Of a DNA stretch of 64,000 nucleotides, positions 37,126 through 46,618 are shown piece after piece. How positions within the stretch are numbered: the stretch's first letter is position 1; every line of letters starts with the position of its first letter. Position numbers and translations under genes: made by a program. Origin of the DNA: an uncultured Acidobacteriota bacterium. GTDB lineage: Bacteria > Acidobacteriota > Blastocatellia > RBC074. Below the pieces are notes generated by a model. The model was given only the letters and a program-made list of their open reading frames with translations. It was not told the DNA's origin and searched no databases. The DNA is taken from NCBI GenBank assembly GCA_902825875.1, contig CADECP010000014.1:62001-126000 (forward strand), written 5' to 3'.

Positions 37126-39132
37126 TGTTTTTCCGGCGACCGTTTTTTTGAGTATGGCGGTCAGGCTGAGCGTGCCTTGCAGCATCGAATATCCGATGAA
37201 GCCCATAATCGCCGCCGGGAACCAACTGCTGACCGGCAGTCGCAACAGGTTTACAGTCAATTCGCCCAGCTTGGCTTGTTCGGTGACGATGGCTCCGAAC
37301 AGTGCCAGCCCGAACATGACGATTCCGCTGAAGCCGCCTCGGATCAATCCTTTCACATCGAATTTCGGCAGCGCGGCAATCAACGGCCAGATCAATCCGC
37401 CCAACATCGCGGCAAACAATTCTCGCCAAGGGAAGTAAAACGTGACAGGAGTTTTCCCCTGCACCTGGCTGGTCTGATCGGTCGCGGTGATTTCCATCTG
37501 TTCGACCGAATGCGACGAATACACTTTCTTCACATCCGAAGCTTTGTCGGCGGGAATGAACAACACTGGGTCTTCTTTGTCGAAACTCAAGTATCTGTCG
37601 TAGGTGAAAAACACCGAACGTCCCGCGCCAAGGTTTTCGTCCTGAGCCGTGATGACATCTCCGCAATCGTTGAACGCAGTGACGGACAAATTGATGGCGC
37701 TCAATCCGCTGGCAATCTGCCGCCCCGGCGAAGTAACCACTTTCAACGATGTCGCCCGACGCGGCGGATTGAAAACCAATTCCAGATGATCCGATGCAAT
37801 GCCCGGCACCTGAGATTCGACAATCAAATCCACATTCGGATGGCAATTCGATTTCAATTCGACCGGCAAACTGACACTGCTCCCGGCGGGAATGCTGACT
37901 GATTGCTGAGTAAATTCAACTTTGCCTTTGGTCGTTCCGCCAAGTTTCAGTGCAACTGGAATTTCTTGCGTAGCTTTGATCGGCAGCTCGTTTTGATCGA
38001 GCAGAAAAACCTTGAACCGATATGAATCTCTGATTTCATCGTTGACGTTGTAACCTTCGATTTTCAGGCGGCTAGGTTTTGGAACTTCGACAGGCGCCGG
38101 AACGACAGTCGGTGGTTGCCAGAAAGCCGGGATCAATTTTGCTTGTCGAAAATCGAAACTGAACAGATTCATCGAATCATTCGACTGCCGCTCCGACGGG
38201 TGTCGCTCCGATTGATGTAACGCCACAGCCACAGGAAAACCGGCAGTGACCAAGCCCGGAGATTCAACGTACAGCCGGATTGTTCCCGGCACTGCACTTC
38301 GGAACGTCAACGTAACTTTGTCTTTGTCCTTTTGAAAGGTTCCTGACACTTTCGCCCACTGCTGCCCTTTGGCCAGAGTCAGTGTTTGCCCTTCCAGCGA
38401 CCTTGCATACAAAACCGTTTTGAATCGAGTGGTTTGTTGAACAGCAGTCTTGGTTTGAGCAGCGGCTTGCGTCATTTCGCTAAAACTACTCAACAAGGTG
38501 GCGGTCACGGTCAATTGATAATTCGTATCGGCTTTGACTTTGGTGCCGCGAAAATCCAGCAGCGAGATTTCGACTTTGGCGCTGGTCGAACGCGAAATCG
38601 AAGCGGGGTTTGTTGCAATAGCCAATCTGCTCGGCCCTTGAACGTTGATGGCGGCATTGCCTGTGATGACGCCTTCGGCTTCGGCAAACAGGCGGACAAC
38701 GCCGCCTCGCTCGGATTTGACGCTGATCCAGATGCTTTTGGCTCCGGCGGGAAATTCACCTTGAATGATGGCCGCGTCGCTGGTTTTGGCGAGAAAGATT
38801 CCTGACCTGTCCAACGTAGATTTGGTTTGCCACTGAGCGATTCGTTTGGCGGCGTTCAAATCATTGAGCACAGTCGCCGTCAATGTGAGTTTGATGTTCG
38901 CAGGAGCGGAAGTTTGAGTTCCGCGCGGGTCTAGGAATTTGATTTCGACCGAAGTGTCTTTGTTGATTGCGGCAGTTCCGGCGGGAAGCAGCGGCGCGAC
39001 AGACAAACGCGAACCTTGCGCCGGAACTTGTGCGACGACGCAGTTTGCCAACGACATAACCAGCAAAAGCGTAATTGCCAGATGATGAAAAATTCTTGCC
39101 GACAATGGCTGAGATACAGTTTGCAAGTTCAT
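37111..39132 (-). CDS. Large exported membrane protein of unknown function
   Basis: 673 residues from the ATG at 39130-39132, which has AGGAG just upstream; a longer frame to 39177 lacks one. An export segment (about 11-33) is followed by several Ig-like beta-domains (patterns such as SAKVEISLLDFRGTKVKADTNYQLTV and SVEIKFLDPRGT). At the C-terminus about three hydrophobic helices can be seen (AAMLGGLIWPLIAALP, GGFSGIVMFGLALFGAIV, WFPAAIMGFIGYSMLQG). This suggests a large periplasmic body tethered to the inner membrane. No catalytic motif was found. It lies 130 bp downstream of a transmembrane Ser/Thr kinase on the same strand, so it may be functionally linked. Confidence 0.75.
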   Translation of the reverse strand: MNLQTVSQPLSARIFHHLAITLLLVMSLANCVVAQVPAQGSRLSVAPLLPAGTAAINKDTSVEIKFLDPRGTQTSAPANIKLTLTATVLNDLNAAKRIAQWQTKSTLDRSGIFLAKTSDAAIIQGEFPAGAKSIWISVKSERGGVVRLFAEAEGVITGNAAINVQGPSRLAIATNPASISRSTSAKVEISLLDFRGTKVKADTNYQLTVTATLLSSFSEMTQAAAQTKTAVQQTTRFKTVLYARSLEGQTLTLAKGQQWAKVSGTFQKDKDKVTLTFRSAVPGTIRLYVESPGLVTAGFPVAVALHQSERHPSERQSNDSMNLFSFDFRQAKLIPAFWQPPTVVPAPVEVPKPSRLKIEGYNVNDEIRDSYRFKVFLLDQNELPIKATQEIPVALKLGGTTKGKVEFTQQSVSIPAGSSVSLPVELKSNCHPNVDLIVESQVPGIASDHLELVFNPPRRATSLKVVTSPGRQIASGLSAINLSVTAFNDCGDVITAQDENLGAGRSVFFTYDRYLSFDKEDPVLFIPADKASDVKKVYSSHSVEQMEITATDQTSQVQGKTPVTFYFPWRELFAAMLGGLIWPLIAALPKFDVKGLIRGGFSGIVMFGLALFGAIVTEQAKLGELTVNLLRLPVSSWFPAAIMGFIGYSMLQGTLSLTAILKKTVAGKTQSEA

Positions 39133-39262
39133 TGTGTTCTCCTGAATGTAAAGCCGATTTTCCAATCCGCCTGTCAACCGAGATGAGCGTCAGACGCAAA
39201 CCGTTGGTTTGCCGAAACGCGCACGCGCCAATGTTACTTGCACTTTGTGAACGACTCAAAAC

Positions 39263-41404
39263 TCAGTGCCCGGCGATTCTTGAATTTTGGCCGGAACCGG
39301 GCCACCAACGCACGACGAACGAAATGCCGCCTTCGCCAAAAACGCGCAGCCGCGCGCAACGCCAGCGGTTCGATGCGCTGGGCGGTTCGATCATGCCGAC
39401 ACGGTTTCGATAAACACGCGGAATTTCCAGCGTGCCGGGCGTTCCCGGCAAATCAATCAACACTTCGCGCTCGCCTCGAACTTTGCCGCTCCATTGAATC
39501 AGCTTCGGCCCGATTTGTTGCGAGTCCTGACCGCCATCACCCGGTTCGTTTCCGTCGGAGTCCGTATCACGTGTTTCGGGCTGACGGCGATAAGATTCTT
39601 CATCGCGACGGCGATTTTCAGCGATTCGATCTCGTCTGGCCGAAGACGATTCATCGCGGACAACAGACTCATTCGACGTGGTCGCCGACTCGGCCTGCTC
39701 TCGCTGTCTGATTTTGCGCTCTTCGTTTTTGGACGCGGCATTCGGCTGGCTGGACGGCTGATCGGCTGGCTTATTGGCCGGCTTATTGGCTGGCGGCGGC
39801 GTTTTACCGACGACAACCGCCGGAGCCTGCGTAATTTGCGGCTGAGTTTTTACACTCCCCGTCGGCGAAGGCATTGGCGTTGATTGAGTTTTTGCCGCTC
39901 CGTTCGGCAAAGCAGTGGAAGGAATCGCAGCCACCATTGGCTGCGAAGACTGCGAAGACTGCGAACCTGATGCTTGAGCCGGTTGATTGGCCGAAGGCGA
40001 CGAACTTCCTTTTGCCGCGACTACGCCGGACAAAAGATCGCCTGGCAGTTGTGCGGCCAATTCCAGCGAGTCCGAATCACTGGCAATCGCGGCTTCAGGC
40101 GTTGGAGACGCTGCTGGCAACTCTCCGGTCAGCAGCGGCAATGCGCGCGATGTCAGCCAGTTCCTGCCCAAAATCCCACTCGCCAAAACCAAAACAAGCG
40201 CAACAGCGGCAACAGCGACACGGCGACGGCGACGGCGAACCAACGTCAACCGATTCACAGCCGCAGCGTCTTCAAAACTGGAATCCGAAGAAACACCATC
40301 GGCTGAAACTTCCGGCAAAAGCGGAATCACAACCTGCCGCGACGCGGATCGAAGCTGTTCAACCAATTCCTGCCCAAATTCTTGAACGCTCTGCTGACGA
40401 TTTTCAGGAGCTTTGGCCAAGGCGCGCAAAATCGTCTTTTCCAGATTCAGCGGAATTGCCGGATTGAGTTGGCGCAGCGGCTGCGGTTCCGACTGCAAAT
40501 GGTGAATGGCGATTTCCGTCGGCGTGCGACCTTTGAACGGGCGTTCGCCGGTCAGCAATTCGTACAGCATCACGCCCAGCGAATAAATGTCCGACCGATG
40601 ATCTACCGCGCGGCTCTGGCACTGTTCCGGCGAAGCGTAGGCAACAGTTCCGCTCAAAACCGAATGCTGCGTGAACGGCGGCGCTCCGGGCGGCTGGGGA
40701 AATTTGGCAATGCCGAAGTCTATGAGCTTCGCTTTTGAGATTGAGGGATTGAGAGATTGAGGGATTGAGGGAAAATTTCTATTTTCGACTCTCTCCATCT
40801 CTCCATCTCTCTGTCTCTCTGTCTTCCCACCCTCAGAGAGCATCACGTTTCGCGGATTGATGTCTCGATGCACGATGCCGCGCGCGTGGACTTCGCCAAG
40901 CGCATCGCAAAGTTGAAGCGCAATGCTTACCGTTTCGGAAATTTCCAGCTTGCCTTTGGCGTCCAACTCTTCGCGCAGAGATCGCCCGCGCAAAAACTCC
41001 ATCGCCACGAATCGCAAATCGTCGCCGATCATTCCGCTGTCAAACAGCCGCACGATGTTCGGGTGGTCAATGCCAGTCAGCGCGTCGGCTTCGTGGCGCA
41101 TGCGTTCCAGCATTTCGTGCCAGTAATTCCGCGCGGCTTCGGCATCAATCGCGTAGGTCAATTCACGCCGCACCAGTTGCGCCGGATCGCTGACTTTAAC
41201 TACGGCTACGCTGTCGGTTTGCAAATCAGTCGCAGCAAAAACGGTCGAAAGCCCGCCCTGCCCTAAACGCCGATAAAGCTTGTACCGCTCCCCAACCGTT
41301 TGATTCAGCAATTGCGACAAATCGGGTTCGTGAACCTGAGCGCAGTTCGGACAGAAAACGGCAAATTCAGACAAATCTCCGAAACAACGTTGGCACCGAG
41401 TCAT
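39263..41404 (-). CDS. Transmembrane Ser/Thr protein kinase with zinc ribbon and a repeat-encoded insert
   Basis: 713 residues from the ATG at 41402-41404, which has AAGGAG upstream; the frame runs 35 codons further without one. A zinc ribbon (CQRCF ... CPNCA, residues 4-21) precedes a Hanks-type kinase domain (about 41-320): LGQGGLSTVF, VAVVKV with the Lys, HRDINPRNVML, DFGIAK, SPEQCQS and DIYSLGVMLYELLTGERPF. Between HRDINPRNVML and KLIDFG there is an insert of about 33 residues (about 187-219, TERQRDGEMER...SLNPSIS) encoded by short-word DNA repeats at 40737-40828. A transmembrane helix (about 391-412) is followed by a long Pro/Ser/Gln-rich low-complexity linker and a C-terminal beta-domain (LIQWSGKVRGEREVLIDLPG ... 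SNRWRCARLRVFG). The insert is at a beta-hairpin loop and may be tolerated. Confidence 0.85.
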   Translation of the reverse strand: MTRCQRCFGDLSEFAVFCPNCAQVHEPDLSQLLNQTVGERYKLYRRLGQGGLSTVFAATDLQTDSVAVVKVSDPAQLVRRELTYAIDAEAARNYWHEMLERMRHEADALTGIDHPNIVRLFDSGMIGDDLRFVAMEFLRGRSLREELDAKGKLEISETVSIALQLCDALGEVHARGIVHRDINPRNVMLSEGGKTERQRDGEMERVENRNFPSIPQSLNPSISKAKLIDFGIAKFPQPPGAPPFTQHSVLSGTVAYASPEQCQSRAVDHRSDIYSLGVMLYELLTGERPFKGRTPTEIAIHHLQSEPQPLRQLNPAIPLNLEKTILRALAKAPENRQQSVQEFGQELVEQLRSASRQVVIPLLPEVSADGVSSDSSFEDAAAVNRLTLVRRRRRRVAVAAVALVLVLASGILGRNWLTSRALPLLTGELPAASPTPEAAIASDSDSLELAAQLPGDLLSGVVAAKGSSSPSANQPAQASGSQSSQSSQPMVAAIPSTALPNGAAKTQSTPMPSPTGSVKTQPQITQAPAVVVGKTPPPANKPANKPADQPSSQPNAASKNEERKIRQREQAESATTSNESVVRDESSSARRDRIAENRRRDEESYRRQPETRDTDSDGNEPGDGGQDSQQIGPKLIQWSGKVRGEREVLIDLPGTPGTLEIPRVYRNRVGMIEPPSASNRWRCARLRVFGEGGISFVVRWWPGSGQNSRIAGH
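40737..40828. repeat. Short-word inverted repeat inside a kinase gene
   Basis: Left array of GATTGAGG/GATTGAGA words (40737-40771) faces a pyrimidine array of CATCTCTC/CTGTCTCT words (40786-40828). The arms pair imperfectly. The whole element is read in frame on the minus strand inside the kinase domain. Confidence 0.75.
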
Positions 41405-41531
41405 AGCTGGCTCCTTCGTGATGTGTTGGAAGTGTTTTTTGGAAAAGGGTGGACGGAGTATAGAGGAAAAGATTTTGGCTGTCAGCGGAAACTTTGAAGC
41501 GCGTCGCATTCCTAATTACTTGCGTTGATTC

Positions 41532-41560
41532 TTGAGAATCCTGACGGCCTTCCGCATACT
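41532..41560 (+). promoter_or_regulatory. Putative promoter of the DUF4870 gene
   Basis: TTGAGA (41532-41537), 17-nt spacer, CATACT (41555-41560), 65 bases before the ATG at 41625. GGAGG precedes that ATG. Confidence 0.5.
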
Positions 41561-41624
41561 TGCTGCCGCTTGAAGTCAAAAGCATTCGACAAAACTCTCA
41601 ACTCAAACCTGTGGAGGAGAATTT

Positions 41625-41975
41625 ATGTACACCGTCTCGAAAGATGAACGCACGTGGGGAATGTTGGCGCATTTGTCGGCGTTGCTGGGTTATTTGATTC
41701 TGCCTTTCGGCAACATCATTGCGCCGCTGGTAATCTGGCTGATGAAGAAAGATGAGTCACAGTTCGTCGGCGAGCAGGCGAAAGAATCGCTCAACTTTCA
41801 AATCAGTTGCACCATTTACATGATTGTCGCGCTTGTCTCACTCATGCTGTTGGTTGGAATAATTTTGGTTCCGATTGTTTATGCTTTCGGGTTGATCTTG
41901 ACGTTGGTGGCAACGGTCAAAGCCAACAATGGTGTTCCGTATCGTTATCCGTTGACGCTTCGCCTGATTAGCTGA
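41625..41975 (+). CDS. DUF4870 (Tic20-like) small membrane protein
   Basis: 116 residues. The N-terminal part SKDERTWGMLAHLSALLGYL, then NIIAPLVIWLMKKDESQFVGEQAKESLNFQ, is the DUF4870 signature. Three to four hydrophobic helices span about 15-105. Members are small inner-membrane proteins of unknown function. It is monocistronic, with its own promoter-like boxes and a terminator immediately after. It stands between two minus-strand groups (the kinase pair and DUF58/MoxR). Confidence 0.88.
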   Translation: MYTVSKDERTWGMLAHLSALLGYLILPFGNIIAPLVIWLMKKDESQFVGEQAKESLNFQISCTIYMIVALVSLMLLVGIILVPIVYAFGLILTLVATVKANNGVPYRYPLTLRLIS

Positions 41976-42002
41976 GCCTGATCGTATTTACATTCAAATT
42001 AC

Positions 42003-42043
42003 AAAGAGCGAGGAGTGCTTTCACAGCAATCCTCGCTCTTTTA
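42003..42043. terminator. Bidirectional terminator between DUF4870 and DUF58 genes
   Basis: 12-bp perfect stem (AAAGAGCGAGGA 42003-42014 with 42030-42041) followed by TTT on the plus strand. The right arm overlaps the final codons of the minus-strand DUF58 gene, so the hairpin can end both transcripts. Confidence 0.8.
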
Positions 42044-43370
42044 CTTGCAGGTATTTGTTGACCAATTGAAACGATAACTGACCCGCTTGAACGTCCAGCA
42101 CCAACCCTCCCAGTTCCGTAATCCTGGCCAGAGCCTCTTCGCGTTGTTGCAGCAATTCTTCGGCGACGGATTGTTTGTAAACGTCTGCGACAGCTTTTGG
42201 TTCGGTGGCGACCAACGCTCGCAGGTCGTTGTCGCCAATGGTGACGATCAACGGCAAATGGCGAGGCAGCAATGACGCTGTGTAAGCCAGCAATTCCGCC
42301 GAAGCATCTCGATCAACCAAATCCGTCAGAATCACCACCAACGAACGTCGTTTGCAGTTTTGCGACAAATACTGAAACGCTCGCGCGTATGACGGTTCAA
42401 TCATCTGAGCTTTGACGTTGTACAGAGCCTCGGTCATTGCCGATAACTGGCTGTGGCCTCGTTGCGGAGGCAGGTAGCTGACGACCTGCCGATTGAACAC
42501 CAATAAGCCGACATTATCTCCGCCGCTGGTCGCCACGTAGCCAATTGCCAGCGCAGCATTGATGGCATGATCGAGTTTTGACAGATGTTCGATACGCGAA
42601 GTCATCAACCGTCCGGCGTCAATCATCACCACTATGTTCTGGTTGCGTTCGATCTGGTATTGCCGAGTCGTCAGCTTGCCGCGTCTGGCTGTCGCCGTCC
42701 ACGAAACATGCCGCAGTTCATCGCCAAGCACGTAATCTCGCAAACTTTCAAATTCACGGCCTTGTCCGCGCAATCGTGTGCGGCGCATTCCGGCCATCAA
42801 CTGGCGATTGCGCTGCGCGAACAATTCGTAGCGTTTGGCTTCGTTGATGTTCGGGTAAACCTTGACGCTTTCCGCCGCAGGCAAACTGACCTGTTTGACG
42901 ACCAGCCCCAGCCGCGAACGCCAGCGTAGCGCCACGTTGCCAAAGCTGTAATCTCCGCGCGAAGCCGCGTAGAGTTTGTAACCGACCATTGCCTCAACTT
43001 CGCCACTGCGCGACCGGCGAGTTTTCGCCGTCAACAATCGCTGCCCGCGCAATTCCAGTTCGGGCGGAAATTCGTCTTTGATCGTGAACAACGGAGCGCG
43101 CGAACGTCGCCGGGCGAGTTTGACCGTCAGATGCAACTGCACTTCGTTTTCTTCGCCGATCATGAACCGGCGAGGCATGACGCGACGAACTTCAAGCTGA
43201 GATTCTTTTTCGGTCAGTTTGTAATCAACGAACGCCAGTGCCAGCAGCAACAAATCGTATCCCAACAACCACCACTTCAAATTCGTTCGCGCGGCAAAGC
43301 CCGTCCACATCACCACCATTGGCAACACACCAAGCGCAAATAGAATGAAGAACCTTCGAGTGAAAATCAT
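42021..43370 (-). CDS. DUF58 domain protein (MoxR partner)
   Basis: 449 residues. Two N-terminal hydrophobic helices (about 7-24 and 30-50) are followed by a beta-domain. Then comes the DUF58 signature [35 protein letters not shown], leading into a von Willebrand A-like fold ([12 protein letters not shown] ... [18 protein letters not shown] ... [14 protein letters not shown]). DUF58 proteins act with MoxR AAA+ ATPases in envelope stress or maturation roles. The MoxR gene lies just upstream on the same strand, separated by a gap of about 96 bases filled by a short-word inverted repeat. Confidence 0.88.
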   Translation of the reverse strand: MIFTRRFFILFALGVLPMVVMWTGFAARTNLKWWLLGYDLLLLALAFVDYKLTEKESQLEVRRVMPRRFMIGEENEVQLHLTVKLARRRSRAPLFTIKDEFPPELELRGQRLLTAKTRRSRSGEVEAMVGYKLYAASRGDYSFGNVALRWRSRLGLVVKQVSLPAAESVKVYPNINEAKRYELFAQRNRQLMAGMRRTRLRGQGREFESLRDYVLGDELRHVSWTATARRGKLTTRQYQIERNQNIVVMIDAGRLMTSRIEHLSKLDHAINAALAIGYVATSGGDNVGLLVFNRQVVSYLPPQRGHSQLSAMTEALYNVKAQMIEPSYARAFQYLSQNCKRRSLVVILTDLVDRDASAELLAYTASLLPRHLPLIVTIGDNDLRALVATEPKAVADVYKQSVAEELLQQREEALARITELGGLVLDVQAGQLSFQLVNKYLQVKERGLL

Positions 43371-43374
43371 TTGG

Positions 43375-43468
43375 GAAAATCAAAAGGCAAAAGGCAAATA
43401 TCAAAAAGCAAAAATGAAAAGTGCCACCCTTTTGCCTTTTCACTTTTGATATTTGCCCTTTGATTTTT
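43375..43468. repeat. Short-word inverted repeat (CAAAAGG / CCTTTTG)
   Basis: Left arm 43375-43420 (AAAATCAAAAGGCAAAAGGC...) and right arm 43428-43468 (CTTTTGCCTTTTCACTTTTG...). It fills the MoxR-DUF58 gap and reaches the MoxR stop codon. It uses the same word as the elements at 25401 and 25761. Confidence 0.85.
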
Positions 43469-44420
43469 AGCGGGGTACTTCAACCGCGCTGATAATTTCA
43501 TCCAGAATCGCTTCTTCGGTGATGCCTTCGATTTCGGCTTCAGAACGCAGCAGTATGCGATGGCGCAGCGCCGGATGAACCACGTCGCGCACATCGTCCG
43601 GCGTGACAAAGTCGCGGTCGCGCAATGCCGCCAGAGCTTTGCTGGCCAGCAGCAAAGCGACCGAAGCGCGCGGGCTGGCTCCCCACAACAGGCTCGGATG
43701 TTCGCGTGTGCGGCGAACCAGATTGACGATGTAATTTTGTACGCTGGGTTCGACGTTGACCTTGCGAACTTCGGCGCGGCACTGCGGAATCACCGCCGGA
43801 TCATCCACCATCACCAGCGGCACGTTTTCCAGCTTGCGAGCGTTAAAGCCCGCCTGCCAATTGGCGACGATTTGTTGTTCGTCTTCGGCGCTGGGGTAAG
43901 AGATCAAAATTTTGAACAAGAATCGGTCAAGCTGGGCTTCAGGCAACGGATATGTTCCTTCGTATTCAATCGGGTTTTCTGTCGCCAGCACCAAAAACAG
44001 AGGCGACAGCAGATGACTTTCGCCGTCAATCGTCACCTGACGTTCTTCCATCGCTTCAAGTAAAGCGGCCTGAGTTTTCGGCGGAGTCCGATTGATTTCA
44101 TCGCCAAGCAAAATGTCCGTGAAAACCGGCCCGTGCCGCAAACTGAATTGCGACGTGGCCACATTGAAAACGTTCGTGCCAGTGATGTCCGACGGCATCA
44201 AATCCGGCGTGAATTGAATGCGGTTGAACCCCGCGCCCAAAATTCGCGCCAGCGTTTTGACCATCAAAGTTTTCGCCGTGCCCGGTACGCCTTCCAACAA
44301 GGCGTGGCCTTCGGCCAGCAAACAAATCAGGATTTGGTCAATGATGGCGTCCTGACCGACGATGACTTTGTGGACTTCGTTGCGAATGTGTTCGGCGACC
44401 TGGCTGACGTAATTTGCCAT
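43467..44420 (-). CDS. MoxR-family AAA+ ATPase
   Basis: 317 residues from the ATG at 44418-44420 ([16 protein letters not shown]). Longer frames reach 44663 but cross into the hemC promoter region and lack conservation. Motifs: [33 protein letters not shown] (Walker A), [36 protein letters not shown] (Walker B), [30 protein letters not shown] and [18 protein letters not shown]. MoxR ATPases remodel or assemble protein complexes, often with DUF58 and VWA partners; here the DUF58 gene follows. It is divergent from hemCD across about 127 bp. Confidence 0.9.
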   Translation of the reverse strand: MANYVSQVAEHIRNEVHKVIVGQDAIIDQILICLLAEGHALLEGVPGTAKTLMVKTLARILGAGFNRIQFTPDLMPSDITGTNVFNVATSQFSLRHGPVFTDILLGDEINRTPPKTQAALLEAMEERQVTIDGESHLLSPLFLVLATENPIEYEGTYPLPEAQLDRFLFKILISYPSAEDEQQIVANWQAGFNARKLENVPLVMVDDPAVIPQCRAEVRKVNVEPSVQNYIVNLVRRTREHPSLLWGASPRASVALLLASKALAALRDRDFVTPDDVRDVVHPALRHRILLRSEAEIEGITEEAILDEIISAVEVPR

Positions 44421-44476
44421 GCGTAATGGGCTGAACTCCTGTTGATAGATTTGAACTGCTTTCTGCGAGCGGCAAC

Positions 44477-44482
44477 TATACT
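44477..44482 (+). promoter_or_regulatory. Possible -10 box for hemCD
   Basis: TATACT at 44477-44482 in the MoxR-hemCD divergent gap. TTGAAC at 44451-44456 would be a -35 with an unusually long 20-nt spacer. Weak support. Confidence 0.3.
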
Positions 44483-44547
44483 CAAAGAGTTCTGGGGCGA
44501 CAATCGTTGTATTGCCTATCGGTTTTCCTGCTGGTTTAATCCCATCC

Positions 44548-46482
44548 ATGCCAAATCTGATTATCGGGTCACGCGGCAGCAAACTGGCGCTGTGGCAATC
44601 CAATTGGGTCAAACAGGAACTGGAACGATTGCATCCGGGCTTGGTCGTCGCGGTTGAAGTCATTCAAACCACCGGCGACAAACAGAGCGAAGCTTCGTTG
44701 ACGGCAATCGCGGGCAAAGGCGCGTTCACCAAAGAAATCGAAGACGCCGTGTCAGATCGGCGGATTGATCTGGCTGTTCACAGTTTGAAAGATTTGCCGA
44801 CGATCTTGCCCGACGGTTTGCACATCGTCGCCATCACCGAACGCGAAGACGTACGTGATGCGTTGGTCGCTTCTATTGGATTGGCTGTTAGCTCGATTCA
44901 GGACTTGCCCAAAGGCGCGCGCGTTGGAACCAGCAGCTTGCGGCGTCGAGCGCAGTTGCTTCACCAACGGCCTGACCTGGAAATCCTGGAGCTTCGCGGC
45001 AACGTAGACACCCGGCTTCGCAAACTGGATGAAGGCCAATACGACGCGATCATTCTGGCTGCGGCGGGATTGATCCGGCTGGGATTGGCTGACCGCATCA
45101 CGGCGCGAATCCCTGCCGCTGAAATGCTGAGCGCAGTTGGGCAGGGGGCGCTGGCTGTCGAATCCCGCGTTGACGATCAACGGACGAATTTGTTGCTGGA
45201 GGCTTTGAACCATTGGCCGACTCGATTTGCCGCCGAAGCCGAACGCGCCGTGTTGCGTGAACTCGGCGGAGGTTGCGCCGTTCCGATTGCTGCTCTTGGA
45301 TTGGTGACGAACGACCGGCTGACGTTGCAGGCTTTGGTGGCGGACGTGAACGGCCAGCAGGTGATTCGCCAACAAATGGAAGGTTCCGCGCATCAGGCCG
45401 AAGAACTCGGCGCGCAATTGGCTGAAGCCTTGATTGCCGCCGGAGCGCGCGACTTATTGAATCGAAATTCTTTGGCAATCAAACCAGGAAAAGAGAATAC
45501 GGAACAAACAGAAATAACGGAAAAGACGGAAAAGGCATTTGGAAGAGGCGATGCTCAGGCCAATAAGCTTGATGCCGCGACCGAAGAGTTTCCGTTAATT
45601 CCGTTATTTTCGTCTGTTCCGTTATCTGAGTTGGTTATTCAGGAAGAAAGCCAATCCGAATTCAAAGTAGTCACTCCTGAACTGCCGTTGGCTGGGCGCA
45701 AAGTCATCATCACTCGGTCGCCGAAACAAAGCAGCGAAATGGTTCGGTTTCTGGAAAAGCTTGGCGCAGAAGTCATTGCTTGCCCGACGATTGAAATCAA
45801 ACCGCCATCCGATTGGGAACAGCTTGATCGCGCGTTGGTGCATTTAAGCTGGTTTGACTGGATGGCGTTCACCAGCGCCAATGCCGTCGAATGGTTTTTA
45901 CATCGGCTGGACGAACTTGGGCACGGACGAGCTGAGTTGATGTCGCATCGTGTGTGTGCCGTCGGACGCAAAACCGCCGAAAAGCTGAAAAGCGAAAACA
46001 TCTCAGTAGACGTGATGCCCGAACGATTTACAGCAGAAGCTCTGGTCGAGGAGTTCATCAAACGATTTGGCGTCAGTCAGCGGCTGCGCGGTTCGAGGAT
46101 GTTGTTGCCTGCGTCGAAAACTACGCGCGATGTGATTCGCCCGGCGATGGAAAAAATCGGCGTTTACGTCGAAGTCGTCGAAGCTTATCAAACGGTGTTG
46201 CCTGCTTCGGCGAGCAAAGAAACGATGAAGTTGATCCGAAACGCCAATGCCGATTACATCGTCTTTACCAGTCCTTCGACGATTACGAATCTGGCGGCAA
46301 TCCTGGAAACAGACCACTTGATTCCGCATCTGACAAATTGCCGAGTGGCTTGCATAGGGCCGGTGACTGCCGATGCCGCGCGGTTGCATGGGCTGGAGGT
46401 TCATATCCAACCTAAAGAACACACTGCCGAAGCCATCGTTCGCGCGTTGGCAGCGGACAGTTTGAAGCGATTTGAACATTAG
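44548..46482 (+). CDS. hemCD: HemC-HemD fusion: porphobilinogen deaminase + uroporphyrinogen-III synthase
   Basis: 644 residues from the ATG at 44548 ([17 protein letters not shown]); a TTG at 44512 is possible but unnecessary. The HemC part (about 1-312) has [45 protein letters not shown] and GGGCAVPIA with C243 for the dipyrromethane cofactor. The HemD part (about 379-644) has [40 protein letters not shown] and [13 protein letters not shown]. Together they convert four porphobilinogens to uroporphyrinogen III for haem and sirohaem. The linker between them (318-359) is encoded by an inverted repeat of ACGGAA-type words. Fused HemC-HemD is known in some bacteria. Confidence 0.92.
   Translation: MPNLIIGSRGSKLALWQSNWVKQELERLHPGLVVAVEVIQTTGDKQSEASLTAIAGKGAFTKEIEDAVSDRRIDLAVHSLKDLPTILPDGLHIVAITEREDVRDALVASIGLAVSSIQDLPKGARVGTSSLRRRAQLLHQRPDLEILELRGNVDTRLRKLDEGQYDAIILAAAGLIRLGLADRITARIPAAEMLSAVGQGALAVESRVDDQRTNLLLEALNHWPTRFAAEAERAVLRELGGGCAVPIAALGLVTNDRLTLQALVADVNGQQVIRQQMEGSAHQAEELGAQLAEALIAAGARDLLNRNSLAIKPGKENTEQTEITEKTEKAFGRGDAQANKLDAATEEFPLIPLFSSVPLSELVIQEESQSEFKVVTPELPLAGRKVIITRSPKQSSEMVRFLEKLGAEVIACPTIEIKPPSDWEQLDRALVHLSWFDWMAFTSANAVEWFLHRLDELGHGRAELMSHRVCAVGRKTAEKLKSENISVDVMPERFTAEALVEEFIKRFGVSQRLRGSRMLLPASKTTRDVIRPAMEKIGVYVEVVEAYQTVLPASASKETMKLIRNANADYIVFTSPSTITNLAAILETDHLIPHLTNCRVACIGPVTADAARLHGLEVHIQPKEHTAEAIVRALAADSLKRFEH
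45499..45622. repeat. Short-word inverted repeat forming the HemC-HemD linker
   Basis: Arms 45499-45529 and 45592-45622 match at 25 of 31 positions when one is reverse complemented (words ACGGAACA, AATAACGG). The 62-nt loop and both arms are read in frame as the low-complexity linker [13 protein letters not shown] ... [12 protein letters not shown]. Confidence 0.85.
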
Positions 46483-46509
46483 TTTGCATCTCGCGGCGAT
46501 TGATTTAGA
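46482..46509 (+). promoter_or_regulatory. Putative promoter of the kinase-FGE gene
   Basis: TTGCAT (46482-46487), 16-nt spacer, TAGACT (46504-46509), about 110 bases before the ATG at 46619. It overlaps the hemCD stop codon. Confidence 0.4.
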
Positions 46510-46618
46510 CTACGCACGCTTTTGGAGAGATTGTTCTTTTGCCTCGCCAAATCAAACAGCCGGTACGCGATTGCTTTTTAGACTTTTGCATTGAGCAAAG
46601 GGAGTCGAACAAAGATTC

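Noticed and set aside
41405..41509. 35-codon N-terminal extension of the kinase
   Set aside because: No ribosome binding site there; AAGGAG and the zinc ribbon fit the ATG at 41404.
44421..44663. Longer N-terminus for the MoxR gene
   Set aside because: It would run into the hemCD coding region and promoter; the normal MoxR start is at 44420.
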